This document shows, in pieces, positions 40,498 to 49,523 of a stretch of DNA of 64,000 bases. The first letter of the stretch is position 1; each line of letters starts with the position of its first letter. The DNA comes from CAVXDY01 sp963760715 (GTDB lineage: Bacteria; Actinomycetota; Thermoleophilia; Miltoncostaeales; Miltoncostaeaceae): the NCBI GenBank assembly GCA_963760715.1, contig CAVXDY010000007.1, forward strand, positions 682,001 through 746,000, read 5' to 3'. Below the pieces are notes generated by a model. It was not told the DNA's origin. It did not search any database and worked only from the letters and a program-made list of their open reading frames with translations. Position numbers and translations under genes: made by a program.

Positions 40498-43155
40498 TCA
40501 GGGGATCCGCCGCGCCCGCGCGTCGAGCACCAGGGGCCTCCCGTCCGCGCCCGCGCGCACGGGGTTGAGGTCGAGCTCGGCGAGAAGGGGCTGATCGGCG
40601 AGGAGCCACGCGACCCGCTGCGTCAGCTCCCCCAGGGGGGCCCGGGGCACCGACGGGGCGCCCCGCCAGCCGTCGAGGAGCGCGGACCCGCGCAGGCCGC
40701 GCCAGAGCTCGTCCGCGCCCGTGGGCCCCACGGGAGCCAGGGCCAGCCGGCGATCGCCCCAGAGCTCGGCCTCGCCGCCGCCGATGCCCCCGAGGACGAC
40801 CGGCCCGAAGACGGGATCCTGCAGGCCGCCGACGATCAGGTCCGGCCCCTCCGGGGCCATCTCCTGGACGAGGACCCCGTCCATCTCCTCCCGGCGGCCC
40901 AGGCGGTCGAGCGAGTCGGCGATCCGGCGGACGGCGGCGGCGGCGGCGTCGGGCGAGCGGCAGTCCAGCACCACCCCGCCCACGTCCGCCTTGTGGGTCA
41001 GCGTCCGGCTCACGAGCTTCACGGCAACGGGCGCCCCGATCTCGGCCTGGGCGGCGGCGGCGGTCTCGGGATCGCTCGCGCCGGTCTGCCGGGCCGAGGC
41101 GATTCCGTAGGCGTCCAGCAGCCGGACCAGGTCGTCGGGGGGCAGCCAGGCGCCCGGTGCGGCGCCCGTCAGCAGGCGGCGGGCGGCGGCTGCATCGACG
41201 CCCTCGGGCCTCGTCGCGGGATCGCGCGGACGCCGGCGCGCCACCTCCGCCCGCCAGGCGTTCGCGAGGGCGCGGGCGGCACCCTCGGGCATGCCGAGCC
41301 ACGGCACGGGCCACGCCGTCCCGGCGCCCCTGTCGGGCGGCCGCCGCCCCACGAGACAGCCCACCACGGTGAGGCGCCCGTCCGCCAGCTCCTGCACGGC
41401 TCGGGCATCCCCGGCCGGGTCCCCTCCCTGGACCGGGGTGCTCAGCACCATCAGGGCGTCGACCTCACCCGATTCGATCATCGCGCGGCCGGCGGCGCCG
41501 AGGCTCTCGGCGCCGGCTCCCGCGCCCAGGTCCACCGGGTTCGACGTGCCGGCGACCGCGGGCGCCGCCACGGCGAGCACCGACTGGAGGGCGGCGCTCA
41601 GGGTCGGCACCGAGAGTCCCATGGCCTCACAGGCATCCGCGGCGAGGATCCCCGGGCCGCCGGCGTTGGACAGGATCCCCACCCGGTCACCGGCCGGCAG
41701 GGGCTGGCCCCCGAGAAGGTCGCCCGTCTCGAGCAACTCCTCGAGCGTCTGCGCGCGGATCACGCCGGCGAGCTCGAAGAGGGCGTCCGTGGGGGCCTCG
41801 CCGGCCGCCAGCGCCGCCGTGTGCGAGCCCGCCGCGCGTTGCCCCGCCGCGCCGCGGCCCGCCTTCAGGGCCACGATGGGCGTACCGCGGGCCACCCGCC
41901 GCGCCACGTGGCCGAAGCGGCGGGGGTTGCCGAAGTCCTCGAGGTACAGGAGCACCACCCGCGTCCCGGCGTCGCCGTCCCACCAGGCGAGCAGGTCGTT
42001 CGAGGACACGTCCGCCTTGTTCCCCAGGCTGACGAAGGCCGAGAGGCCGAGGCCGCGCGCGGCGCAGTACGAGAGCGCCGCGATCCCGAGGCCGCCGCTC
42101 TGCGAGGCGAAGGCGATGCGCCCGGACGCCGGGCCGATCGGCGCGAAGGTGGCGTCGAACGGCGCCGTATCTCCCGTCAGGGCCACCCCGATGCAGTTGG
42201 GGCCGATCATCCGCATCCCGCTCGTGCGCACGATGTGCAGGAGCTCGGACTCCAGGGCGGCCCCGCCCGGGCCGGCCTCCGAGAAGCCCGACGACAGCAC
42301 CACAAGCGCCCGCGCGCCGCAGGCGGCGGCCTCGCGCGCGACGGCGGGGACACCGGCGGCCGGGACGGCCACGACCACCAGGTCGACGGGCTCGGGCAGG
42401 CCGGCCAGGGAGGGATGGGTGGCACGGCCGGCGACCGTGCCCGGCGCGCGGTTCACCGCGTAGAGGGATCCCGGAAAGCCGCTCCCCACCAGCGCCGCGA
42501 ACACCGCCCCGCCGGGGGAGCGGGGGTTCCGCGAGGCGCCCACGACCGCGATGGCACGCGGTTGGAAGAGGGGTTGCAGCGATGCGGCGGCGGCGGTCGT
42601 GAAGCGTGTCGCGCTCGCCTCCTCCAGGGCGTCATCCGTATGGAGCGGGATGCGCACCAGGCACTCGCCCGGCGCGTTGATCTCGCGGACGTCTCCGCCG
42701 AGCCCGCGGAAGACGGTGCGCATCTTCCAGTTGTCCTGGCGCACGAACGCCCACAGGGCGTCGAGGCCGTCCGCCACCGCCCACGCCCTGAGGTGCTCGA
42801 TGAGGCCGGTCCCCAGCCCCAGGCCGTGCCATGCGTCGGCCACGGCGACCGCCAGCTCGGCCTCCGGTGCGCCCGTGCGGCGGTGGTAGCGGGCGAGCGC
42901 GACGATGTGCTCGGGCTCGGTGCCCGCCAGCGCCACCAGCCCCACCCCGTCCGGCCCCGGCGCCGCCGCCATCGCCCGGGCCTCCTCCGCCGAGAGACCT
43001 CCCCGCGCCGCGCCGAAGCGCATCGCGCGCGACTCGACCGACAGGCCGCTCACGAGGGCGGCGATGGCGTCGGCGTCGGTCTCCCGGCACGACCGCACCG
43101 CGACGCTGCGCCCGTCGACGAGGGTGAGGCGCTGCTCGGGGGCGGACGGGCTCAC
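40498..43155 (-). CDS. Bifunctional GNAT acetyltransferase / acyl-CoA synthetase (NDP-forming-like)
   Basis: 885 aa. The N-terminal 170 residues are a GNAT domain (VAVRSCRETDADAIAALVSG; HGLGLGTGLIEHLRAWA binds acetyl-CoA). Then come a CoA-binding Rossmann domain (RAIAVVGASRNPRSPGGAVF), succinyl-CoA synthetase-like domains with the phospho-His site AAGSHTAALAAGEAPTDALF, and an ATP-grasp domain (PVAVKLVSRTLTHKADVGGV). It matches the Pat-type protein lysine acetyltransferases in content, but with GNAT first rather than last. GTG 43155 overlaps the stop of the P-type ATPase gene, so it is co-translated with it. It could acetylate acyl-CoA synthetases or the pump; that is inference. Confidence 0.88.
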   Translation of the reverse strand: MSPSAPEQRLTLVDGRSVAVRSCRETDADAIAALVSGLSVESRAMRFGAARGGLSAEEARAMAAAPGPDGVGLVALAGTEPEHIVALARYHRRTGAPEAELAVAVADAWHGLGLGTGLIEHLRAWAVADGLDALWAFVRQDNWKMRTVFRGLGGDVREINAPGECLVRIPLHTDDALEEASATRFTTAAAASLQPLFQPRAIAVVGASRNPRSPGGAVFAALVGSGFPGSLYAVNRAPGTVAGRATHPSLAGLPEPVDLVVVAVPAAGVPAVAREAAACGARALVVLSSGFSEAGPGGAALESELLHIVRTSGMRMIGPNCIGVALTGDTAPFDATFAPIGPASGRIAFASQSGGLGIAALSYCAARGLGLSAFVSLGNKADVSSNDLLAWWDGDAGTRVVLLYLEDFGNPRRFGHVARRVARGTPIVALKAGRGAAGQRAAGSHTAALAAGEAPTDALFELAGVIRAQTLEELLETGDLLGGQPLPAGDRVGILSNAGGPGILAADACEAMGLSVPTLSAALQSVLAVAAPAVAGTSNPVDLGAGAGAESLGAAGRAMIESGEVDALMVLSTPVQGGDPAGDARAVQELADGRLTVVGCLVGRRPPDRGAGTAWPVPWLGMPEGAARALANAWRAEVARRRPRDPATRPEGVDAAAARRLLTGAAPGAWLPPDDLVRLLDAYGIASARQTGASDPETAAAAQAEIGAPVAVKLVSRTLTHKADVGGVVLDCRSPDAAAAAVRRIADSLDRLGRREEMDGVLVQEMAPEGPDLIVGGLQDPVFGPVVLGGIGGGEAELWGDRRLALAPVGPTGADELWRGLRGSALLDGWRGAPSVPRAPLGELTQRVAWLLADQPLLAELDLNPVRAGADGRPLVLDARARRIP

Positions 43156-45914
43156 GACCCCACCAGCCTGCCCGGAACCACCAGCTCGTCGGGGCCCGCC
43201 CGCCGTCGCGCCCGGCGCCGGCGGAGCTCGTCGGCCCCCCAGACGAGCACCGGGAACGCGAGCAGCAGGCAGAGGGACCCCGTGCTCGGGATCGCGGTTC
43301 CGAAGAGCTCCTGCATCTGCGGAATCGTAACCAGGGCGGCCGAGAACCCGATCTCGAAGGCGATGCCCCAGAGCAAGAGGTGGTTGGAGAAGACGCCGAC
43401 GCGCGCGAGGGAGACGCGGTCCGTGCGGGCGGCCATGGCGGTCCCGACCTGGCACGCCACGATGCCGAGAAACGCGATCGTGGTGGCCTGCATGTAGGCC
43501 TGGTGCAGGGGAGCACCCTCCTCCACGGGATCGCCGGGCGACCATCCGGCGCCGAGCAACTCGAAGAGGAACCCGCCCATCACCAGGGCGGCCGACATCA
43601 GCCCCATCGCACCCCAGGCACGGGCCAGCAGGGCGCGGTCGACGAGCCGCTGCCCACGCCGCCGGGGCGGCCGCTCCATGACGTCGGGCTCGGCCCGCTC
43701 CCGTCCCAGCGCGAGGGCGGGGAGCGTCTCGGTCCCCAGGTCGATCGCCAGGATCTGCATCACGGTCAGGGCCAGGGGCACCGCCCCGCCGGAGAGGGCG
43801 AAGACGAGGAACGGCACGACCTCGGGCGGCGCGTGGGCGAAGATGTAGAGCACGAACCTGCGGACGTTCTGGTAGACGCGCCGCCCCTCCTCCACGGCCG
43901 CGACGACCGACGCGAAGTCGTCGTCGGTGAGGATCATGGTGGCCGCCTCGCGCGCCACATCGGTCCCCGACCGGCCCATCGCGACGCCGATGTCGGCGTG
44001 GCGCAGCGCGGGGGCGTCGTTCACGCCGTCCCCGGTCATCGCGACGACCTCGCCCTGCGCCCGCAGGGCGTCCGCGATCCGCAGCTTCGCCTCGGGCTCG
44101 CTGCGGGCGAAGATCAGCTCCGTCGACTCCGCGAGCAGCCGGTCGAGCTCCCGGTCCCCCATCCGGGCCAGCTCGTCGCCGGTCACGATGCGCGGCTCCT
44201 TCTCGACGATCCCCACCTCGCGGGCGATGGCCGCCGCGGTGACCCCGTTGTCTCCCGTCACCACGATCACGCGGATTCCGGCGGCCCGGCAGCGCGCCAC
44301 GGCGTCCGGCACCGTCGCGCGGGGCGGGTCGCGCAGCGCCAGAAGGCCGAGGAGGCAGAGCTCCCGCTCGGCCTCGTCGCGGCGCTCCGGCGCGGCGGCC
44401 CCGGCGGGGAGCATGCGGTCGGCGATCGCGAGCACCCGCAGCCCCCGCCGCGCGAGACCCTCGACCTCTCTCAGCACCGCGCGCGCGTCGTCGTCCTCGA
44501 TCGGGCGCTCGACGCCGTCCTCGCCCAGGATCAGCGTCGCCCGCTCGAGGAGGGCCTCGGGGGCGCCCTTCGTGCTGATCCACAGGCGGCCGTCGCCCGC
44601 GTCGACCGTCGTCATCATCCGAAGGGTGGGGTCGAAGCGGAACACCGCACGGCGGCCCGCCTCCCGCTCGCCCTCGTCCGGGTCGGCGCCGAGCGCGGCG
44701 GCGGCCTCCATCACGGCGATCTCGGTGGGATCACCGGACGCCCCGCCCGGGCCCGGGGCCAGCACGGCCGTGCAGCAGGCCGCCGACCGGCGCGCCAGGC
44801 GGGTGAGCGCGGGGGCCCCCCGGGGCCGGCCCCCGTCGGCCAGGTCCACGGTTCCGCCGCGCGTCCAGACCGACACCGGGCGCATCCGGTTCTCGGTGAG
44901 GGTGCCCGTCTTGTCGGTGCAGATGACGGTGGCCGAGCCCAGGGTCTCCACCGCCGAGAGCCGTTTCACGAGGGCACCCCGTCGGCTCAGCGAGCGCACG
45001 CCCACCGCGAGCGCCAGCGTGATCGTGGGCAGGAGCCCTTCCGGCACGTTCGCGACGAGGAGCCCGATGGCGAACTGCACCGCGTCGCTGAGTGGGAGCC
45101 GCGTGACGAGCAGGCCCAGCAGGAGGAACACGAGGCCCGCGGTCACCGCGATGGCGGCGATCAGCCAGGCCACCCGCGTCACCTCGCGCTCGAGCGGGCT
45201 CGGCTCCCGGCGGCCGCGCTGGGAGAGCGTCGCGATGCGCCCCAGCTCGGTGCGCATCCCGGTGGCGTGGACGAGCGCCGTCGCCTCACCCCCGGTGCAG
45301 ACCGTGCCGCTGAACACGAGATCGCGCGCCTGGAGGGGCGACACGTGGGCGTCGAGCAGATCCGCGGCCCGGAAGGCCGGGGCCGACTCCCCGGTGAGGG
45401 CGGAGAGGTCCACCTCGACCCCGCCCGCGACGAGGCGGGCGTCCGCCGAGATGCGCTCGCCCTCGGAGACCACCAGCATGTCGCCGGGGACGAGATCGCG
45501 CGCCTCGATGACCTGCCGGCGCCCGTCGCGCAGCACCGTCGCCTGCGGCGGGAGGTAGCGCTTGAGGGCATCCACCGCCCGCTCGGCCTGGCGCTCCTGG
45601 ACGAAGGCGACGACGGCGTTCAGCAGGATGACCGCCGCGATCGCCACCGCCAGGGCGAGCGTCCCGCTGAGCGCGGCCAGCCCCGCCGCGACCCAGAGGA
45701 GGAGTGCCAGGGGGTGCACGAGCTGGCGGGCGACCTCTCGCGGCCAGGTCGCGCCTTCGTGGCGCACCAGCTCGTTGGGCCCGTGCGCCGCCAGGCGGCG
45801 CGCGGCCTCGCGCGACGAGAGACCATCGGGCCGGGACCGCAGATCCCGGAAGAGCCGCTCGATCGGCTCGAGCGGGTCCTCCTGCGGGAGAGCCTTGGGC
45901 GCGTCGTCCGTCAT
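43152..45914 (-). CDS. P2-type cation-transporting ATPase (Ca2+/Na+/K+ class)
   Basis: 920 aa, ATG 45914. N-terminal cation-ATPase domain (LSSREAARRLAAHGPNELVR), actuator loop LSALTGESAPA, phosphorylation site Asp334 in ICTDKTGTLTENRM, nucleotide site and hinge VAMTGDGVNDAPALRHADIG. TM4 has NVPEGLLPTITLALAVG; the PEGLLPT motif is that of the Na+/K+ and Ca2+ pumps of class P2, and TM5-6 contain FALSGGAVPLALTVMQILAI. The closest functional group cannot be fixed without alignment. Translationally coupled to the GNAT/acyl-CoA synthetase gene downstream. Confidence 0.93.
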   Translation of the reverse strand: MTDDAPKALPQEDPLEPIERLFRDLRSRPDGLSSREAARRLAAHGPNELVRHEGATWPREVARQLVHPLALLLWVAAGLAALSGTLALAVAIAAVILLNAVVAFVQERQAERAVDALKRYLPPQATVLRDGRRQVIEARDLVPGDMLVVSEGERISADARLVAGGVEVDLSALTGESAPAFRAADLLDAHVSPLQARDLVFSGTVCTGGEATALVHATGMRTELGRIATLSQRGRREPSPLEREVTRVAWLIAAIAVTAGLVFLLLGLLVTRLPLSDAVQFAIGLLVANVPEGLLPTITLALAVGVRSLSRRGALVKRLSAVETLGSATVICTDKTGTLTENRMRPVSVWTRGGTVDLADGGRPRGAPALTRLARRSAACCTAVLAPGPGGASGDPTEIAVMEAAAALGADPDEGEREAGRRAVFRFDPTLRMMTTVDAGDGRLWISTKGAPEALLERATLILGEDGVERPIEDDDARAVLREVEGLARRGLRVLAIADRMLPAGAAAPERRDEAERELCLLGLLALRDPPRATVPDAVARCRAAGIRVIVVTGDNGVTAAAIAREVGIVEKEPRIVTGDELARMGDRELDRLLAESTELIFARSEPEAKLRIADALRAQGEVVAMTGDGVNDAPALRHADIGVAMGRSGTDVAREAATMILTDDDFASVVAAVEEGRRVYQNVRRFVLYIFAHAPPEVVPFLVFALSGGAVPLALTVMQILAIDLGTETLPALALGRERAEPDVMERPPRRRGQRLVDRALLARAWGAMGLMSAALVMGGFLFELLGAGWSPGDPVEEGAPLHQAYMQATTIAFLGIVACQVGTAMAARTDRVSLARVGVFSNHLLLWGIAFEIGFSAALVTIPQMQELFGTAIPSTGSLCLLLAFPVLVWGADELRRRRARRRAGPDELVVPGRLVGS

Positions 45915-46029
45915 CGCCTCAGGATTCGCTCCGGCGCCGTACGCTCATCCGAGCCGGCGTGGTCTGCGGAGGGACTCGACGCTGAGCCCGCCCGCGACCT
46001 GATCCCGCTCTCCTGATCGCCGCCCACGG

Positions 46030-46692
46030 TCATCCCTTCGCGGGCGCGCTCGCTCGCAGGGGGGCCAGCCGCTCGGGCGCGTCGCTGATGAAACCGGTCA
46101 CGCCCCACGCGGCGAGAGCCCGCGCCGTGTCGAGGTCGTCGACGGGCCAGCTCCAGAGCCGGGGGGCCCGCTCCCGCAGAGCCGAGGCGATCCCGGAGGT
46201 GAGGAGGTCGCGGCGGACCGACACGCCCTCGAGGGAGCCGGGGGGGCTCCGGCGCAGCAGGGCGCGCAGCTGAGCGCGACTGCCGACCGAGTGGAGCGTC
46301 TCGACGCCCGGAGTGCCCCGCAACCGCTCGACCGTCCTCCAGACCCGGCCCGAGACGATCAGACCGGGGCCGGTGAGCCGCTCGCGGGCCGCGGCGAGGA
46401 CGGCCCCCGTCAGGCGCGGATCCGGGCCCTTGAGGTCCAGCATGAGGGCGATCCCCGGATGGGCGGCGGCGAGCACCTCCTCCAGCAGCAGGCGGGGCGT
46501 GTCGGGCTCGAGCAGATACCAGCGCTCCCACAGGCGCGGGAACGGCCCGAGCGTCTTGGCGTGCCGCACCTCCAGCCGGCCGCGGAAGAGATGGACGTCG
46601 GCCTCCGCGACGTCGGCGACCGCCCCCGCGGCCGCCAGCCGCTCGAGCGAGTTTCCGGCGCGGTGGGCGATCACCACGCCCCAAGACATCAT
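46030..46692 (-). CDS. Glycerophosphodiester phosphodiesterase-like protein
   Basis: 220 aa; the start is ATG 46692 or the next ATG 46689, both overlapping the PAP2 stop. GDPD fold: His10-Arg11 (VIAHRAGNSLE), Glu30 and Asp32 (AEADVHLF) and His44 (EVRHAKTLG) give the HR...ExD...H signature, although the usual HD pair reads HA here. LMLDLKGPD and the terminal GVTGFISDAPERLAPLR are typical. It would hydrolyse glycerophosphodiesters to glycerol-3-phosphate; missing the Asp next to His44 may change metal binding. The pairing with PAP2 suggests lipid headgroup turnover. Confidence 0.83.
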   Translation of the reverse strand: MMSWGVVIAHRAGNSLERLAAAGAVADVAEADVHLFRGRLEVRHAKTLGPFPRLWERWYLLEPDTPRLLLEEVLAAAHPGIALMLDLKGPDPRLTGAVLAAARERLTGPGLIVSGRVWRTVERLRGTPGVETLHSVGSRAQLRALLRRSPPGSLEGVSVRRDLLTSGIASALRERAPRLWSWPVDDLDTARALAAWGVTGFISDAPERLAPLRASAPAKG

Positions 46693-47465
46693 CGCCGCGG
46701 TCGTGCCCACTCCGGGACCGGCAGAATGTGGGCGACCGCGAGACCGGTCAGGGCGACGACCGCGCCCGCCAGCACGTCGATGACGTAGTGGTTCGCGGTC
46801 GCGACCACGGCGAAGGCCATCGCCGCCGGCATCGCCACGGCGAAGGTCCGCACGACGGGGTTGCGGGTCGTTCTCCACAGGACCACGCCGACCAGCAGGT
46901 TCCATCCGAGATGCAGGCTGGGGAGGGCGGCATAGCGGTTGATGAGCCCCGGCGGCTGGAGGGTCCGATAGGCGTCCGTGTGCTGGGTGACGGTGTCGAC
47001 CAGGCCGAGCACCCCGAGGCGCGGCGGGGCCACCGGCATCAGCGCGAACACCACCAGCCCGATCGCCCCGGAGACGAACATCGCGTTCCTCAGCAGGAGG
47101 TAGCGGTCCGGGGCGTGCAGGAACAGCCATCCCAGCGTGACGACGATGACGGGCCAATGCCCGTACATGTAGATGCCGTCCACGAGGTTCACCAGCCAGG
47201 CGTGGTCGATGATCAGGCCCTGGAGCCGGTCCTCCCAGTCGAGGCGGAGGACGCGCTCGACCGCCATGAGGTCGCGCGCGTTCTGCTGAGCGGGGATGAG
47301 GCTCGACTGGGTGAGGCCGCGCACGCCGAAATAGCAGAAGGCCGCGCCGCCCACGAGCAGCACCTGCACCAGCAGGGGCCACCAGCCGGGGAACGTCCGG
47401 ACGGGGTCACCGGGGGGCGCGGCGCGATTCGGAAGGCCCGGCTCCGCGGCGGTGGTCGAGGCCAT
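46689..47465 (-). CDS. PAP2-superfamily membrane phosphatase/transferase
   Basis: 258 aa, six TM segments, ATG 47465. The catalytic motifs are YAALPSLHLGWN (the PSxH motif) and TANHYVIDVLAG (the SxxxHxxxD-like motif with His and Asp). This spelling is that of the inositolphosphotransferase-type branch (PAP2_3, as in AUR1/Ipt-like proteins of actinobacteria) rather than diacylglycerol-pyrophosphate phosphatases. It would act on phospholipid or polyprenyl phosphate headgroups at the outer face. Followed by the GDPD gene with overlapping start and stop, and divergent from the UPF0104-like gene. Confidence 0.87.
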   Translation of the reverse strand: MASTTAAEPGLPNRAAPPGDPVRTFPGWWPLLVQVLLVGGAAFCYFGVRGLTQSSLIPAQQNARDLMAVERVLRLDWEDRLQGLIIDHAWLVNLVDGIYMYGHWPVIVVTLGWLFLHAPDRYLLLRNAMFVSGAIGLVVFALMPVAPPRLGVLGLVDTVTQHTDAYRTLQPPGLINRYAALPSLHLGWNLLVGVVLWRTTRNPVVRTFAVAMPAAMAFAVVATANHYVIDVLAGAVVALTGLAVAHILPVPEWARPRR

Positions 47466-47470
47466 GGGCC

Positions 47471-48643
47471 ATGCTCGCCCGGCGCACCCGCGCGTGCATC
47501 AGTGATCGCCCGCAGGGGGCCGCGTGGTTACCGCGGGCGTGGCCCGCCCGGTTCCCTGTTAGCTTCTCTCGAGGGCTCCGACCTCTGACCGCGCTGACCC
47601 CACCGCCCACGCCACCTCCTGCCGGACCTCGCCGGCACCTCTCGCCCCGCTCCCTCGTGGTGACGCTGCTGGGTTTCGCGCTCGCCGCGTTCGCGGTCCT
47701 CGGCGTCACCCATGTCGATCTCGGCGCCGCGGGGTCCGCCCTGGCCGGCGCGGACCCGGAGCTGCTTGCGGCCTCGGTCGCGCTCTACGCGGTCGGCCAG
47801 ACGATCTCGGGCGCGATGTGGGCGGTCTGTCAGGGGGCCGGGGGCGTCCGCCGCCTGCCCCTGTCCACGGCCCTCGGCATGCACTGGATCGCCCGTGCGG
47901 CCTGTGAGCTGCTGCCGGCCAACCTGGGCGAGACCGCGCGTGTGGGGCTGGTGCGCCGCCACCCGGCCGGGGCGAGGGCCGGCAGCTGGCGGATCGCCGG
48001 CGGGATCGCCGGCTACAAGGCGATCGACGCCGCGGTCACCGGCGTGGCCGTGCTGATCGTCACGATGGCCGCGCCGCTTCCCGGGCCGGCGGGAAGCCTC
48101 CGCTGGACCGCGCTCGCCGCCGTGATCGCGGTGGCCGCCGCCGCCGCCGCATGGCGTCTCGGGGCGGCTCGCCGGATGGTCGCGTTGGTGCCTCGCCGGG
48201 CCCGCCGTTCGGTCGAGCGGCTCGGGGAGGGGGCGGGAGTCCTCGGCGACGGCGGCGCCGCCCGGACGGCGGCCGTGCTGGGCCTCCTCGCGGTGCTGGC
48301 GCGCGTCCTGAGCCTGGCGGCCCTCCTGGCCGCGCTGGCCGCGCCGCCCCAGGCCGCCGCCCTGGCCTTCAGCGTCATCGTCCTCGCCGGCATCGTTCCT
48401 GCGGCGCCCGGGGGAGCGGGGACCCGGGAGCTGGTGCTCATCCCGGCCCTCGCGCTGGGGTACGGCATGCCCTCGGGCGACGCGCTCGCCTTCAGCCTCG
48501 CCGTGCAGGCCACCGCCCTCGCCACGTCCCTGGCGGTTGGGGCCGCGGCCCTCGCCTGGCTGGGCCCGGGCCTGCTCTCGGGCCGGCTCCCGGTCGAGGA
48601 GCAGTTGGCCGAGGCGCCGGTCGTCGTGGTGGAGCGGGCCTAG
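47471..48643 (+). CDS. UPF0104/LPG-synthase-TM-like membrane protein
   Basis: Up to 390 aa; ATG 47471 is the first start, but the region before residue 60 is Pro/Arg-rich, so the functional start may be nearer the first TM (SLVVTLLGFALAAFAVLGVT). Eight or so TM segments carry the pattern of lysylphosphatidylglycerol synthase TM-region proteins: LYAVGQTISGAMWAVCQGAG, LGMHWIARAACELLPANLGE, AGYKAIDAAVTGVAVLIVTM and IVLAGIVPAAPGGAGTRELV; the PxGGxGxRE segment is the most diagnostic. No synthetase domain is attached. A role in lipid flipping or glycolipid transport is general family inference. It is divergent from the PAP2 gene with 5 bases between starts. Confidence 0.75.
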   Translation: MLARRTRACISDRPQGAAWLPRAWPARFPVSFSRGLRPLTALTPPPTPPPAGPRRHLSPRSLVVTLLGFALAAFAVLGVTHVDLGAAGSALAGADPELLAASVALYAVGQTISGAMWAVCQGAGGVRRLPLSTALGMHWIARAACELLPANLGETARVGLVRRHPAGARAGSWRIAGGIAGYKAIDAAVTGVAVLIVTMAAPLPGPAGSLRWTALAAVIAVAAAAAAWRLGAARRMVALVPRRARRSVERLGEGAGVLGDGGAARTAAVLGLLAVLARVLSLAALLAALAAPPQAAALAFSVIVLAGIVPAAPGGAGTRELVLIPALALGYGMPSGDALAFSLAVQATALATSLAVGAAALAWLGPGLLSGRLPVEEQLAEAPVVVVERA

Positions 48644-48936
48644 GCATCACCTCCGGCGGCAGCCGCGACCCCCGGCCGCCGGGCGCGCGCGAGGCGCGAG
48701 CGCCGCGGCGGTCGGAGTGGCAGTCGGTCGCCGTTCCCCCCGTGCAACCGACCTGCTCGATGCCCCGCCGGTCGATTGCCGGCCGTCTGGTAGGACAGGG
48801 CCGGAACCGACCGAAGAGGCACTCTCAGGATCCCGCGACCCGCCATCGCGCGGCGTCCGGGAACTCACCGATCCCTTCTGCGGCCTTGCCCGGATCTGTC
48901 ACGTTCAGGCCTGACCGGCAACCAAGGGAGGACGAC

Positions 48937-49467
48937 ATGGCCTCGATCCGGCCGAGCGACCCGGGAGGCGATGCGAGCGGCGACGCGACACCCCGCCTTC
49001 GGCGAGGCCGGCCCGCCGATGCGGCGGCCATCGCCGACCTCATCAGGCGCGAGAATGACCGTCCGGCCGACGAGACCGCGATCGCCCTCAGCCTCGCCTC
49101 GGCGCCGGGCGTCGTCGCCGTCGCGGGGGGTGAGCTGGCCGGTTTCTTCTATGGCCGCCCCTTCGCTCCGGACATCGCCGAGATGCAGAACATGCTCGTC
49201 GCCGCGTCCTTTCGCGGGCGCGGCCTGGGCCGCATGATGGTCGCCCGCACCGAGGACGAGTTGCGCCGGGCCGGCTACCGCGCGGCCATCGGGGCGAACT
49301 CGGTCCTGCACCCCGGCGCGAATCCCGAGCGCTGCATGGCGGCACGGGCCTTCTGGCTTCGCATGGGCTGGCGCATCGTGCTCGCCACCGGGGGCTCCGT
49401 CGTGCTGGTGCGGTGGCTCGGCCAACCCGCGACGGCGGCTTCGCCCGGGGTCGAGGCGCCCGGCTGA
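48937..49467 (+). CDS. GNAT family N-acetyltransferase
   Basis: 176 aa, ATG 48937 with AAGGGAGG upstream. The core reads LRRGRPADAAAIADLIRREN, then VVAVAGGELAGFFYGRPFAP, the acetyl-CoA loop VAASFRGRGLGRMMVARTED and ELRRAGYRAAIGANSVLHPG. The C-terminal MAARAFWLRMGWRIV is the usual closing strand. Substrate unknown. About 290 bases upstream, back to 48644, hold no gene I can support and should contain its promoter. Confidence 0.85.
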   Translation: MASIRPSDPGGDASGDATPRLRRGRPADAAAIADLIRRENDRPADETAIALSLASAPGVVAVAGGELAGFFYGRPFAPDIAEMQNMLVAASFRGRGLGRMMVARTEDELRRAGYRAAIGANSVLHPGANPERCMAARAFWLRMGWRIVLATGGSVVLVRWLGQPATAASPGVEAPG

Positions 49468-49523
49468 AGCACCGGGGCGGTCTGTCCGGAGCGCGCCCGG
49501 AGCGGCACCCGAGAGCCGGGGCC

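Noticed and set aside
40195..43497. 1100-residue open frame opposite the GNAT/acyl-CoA synthetase gene
   Set aside because: Mirror of a gene with strong motifs; no hydrophobic core or motif of its own.
48644..48936. Minus-strand open frames of 68-73 codons upstream of the GNAT gene
   Set aside because: No start context or motif, and composition typical of shadow frames; treated as intergenic.
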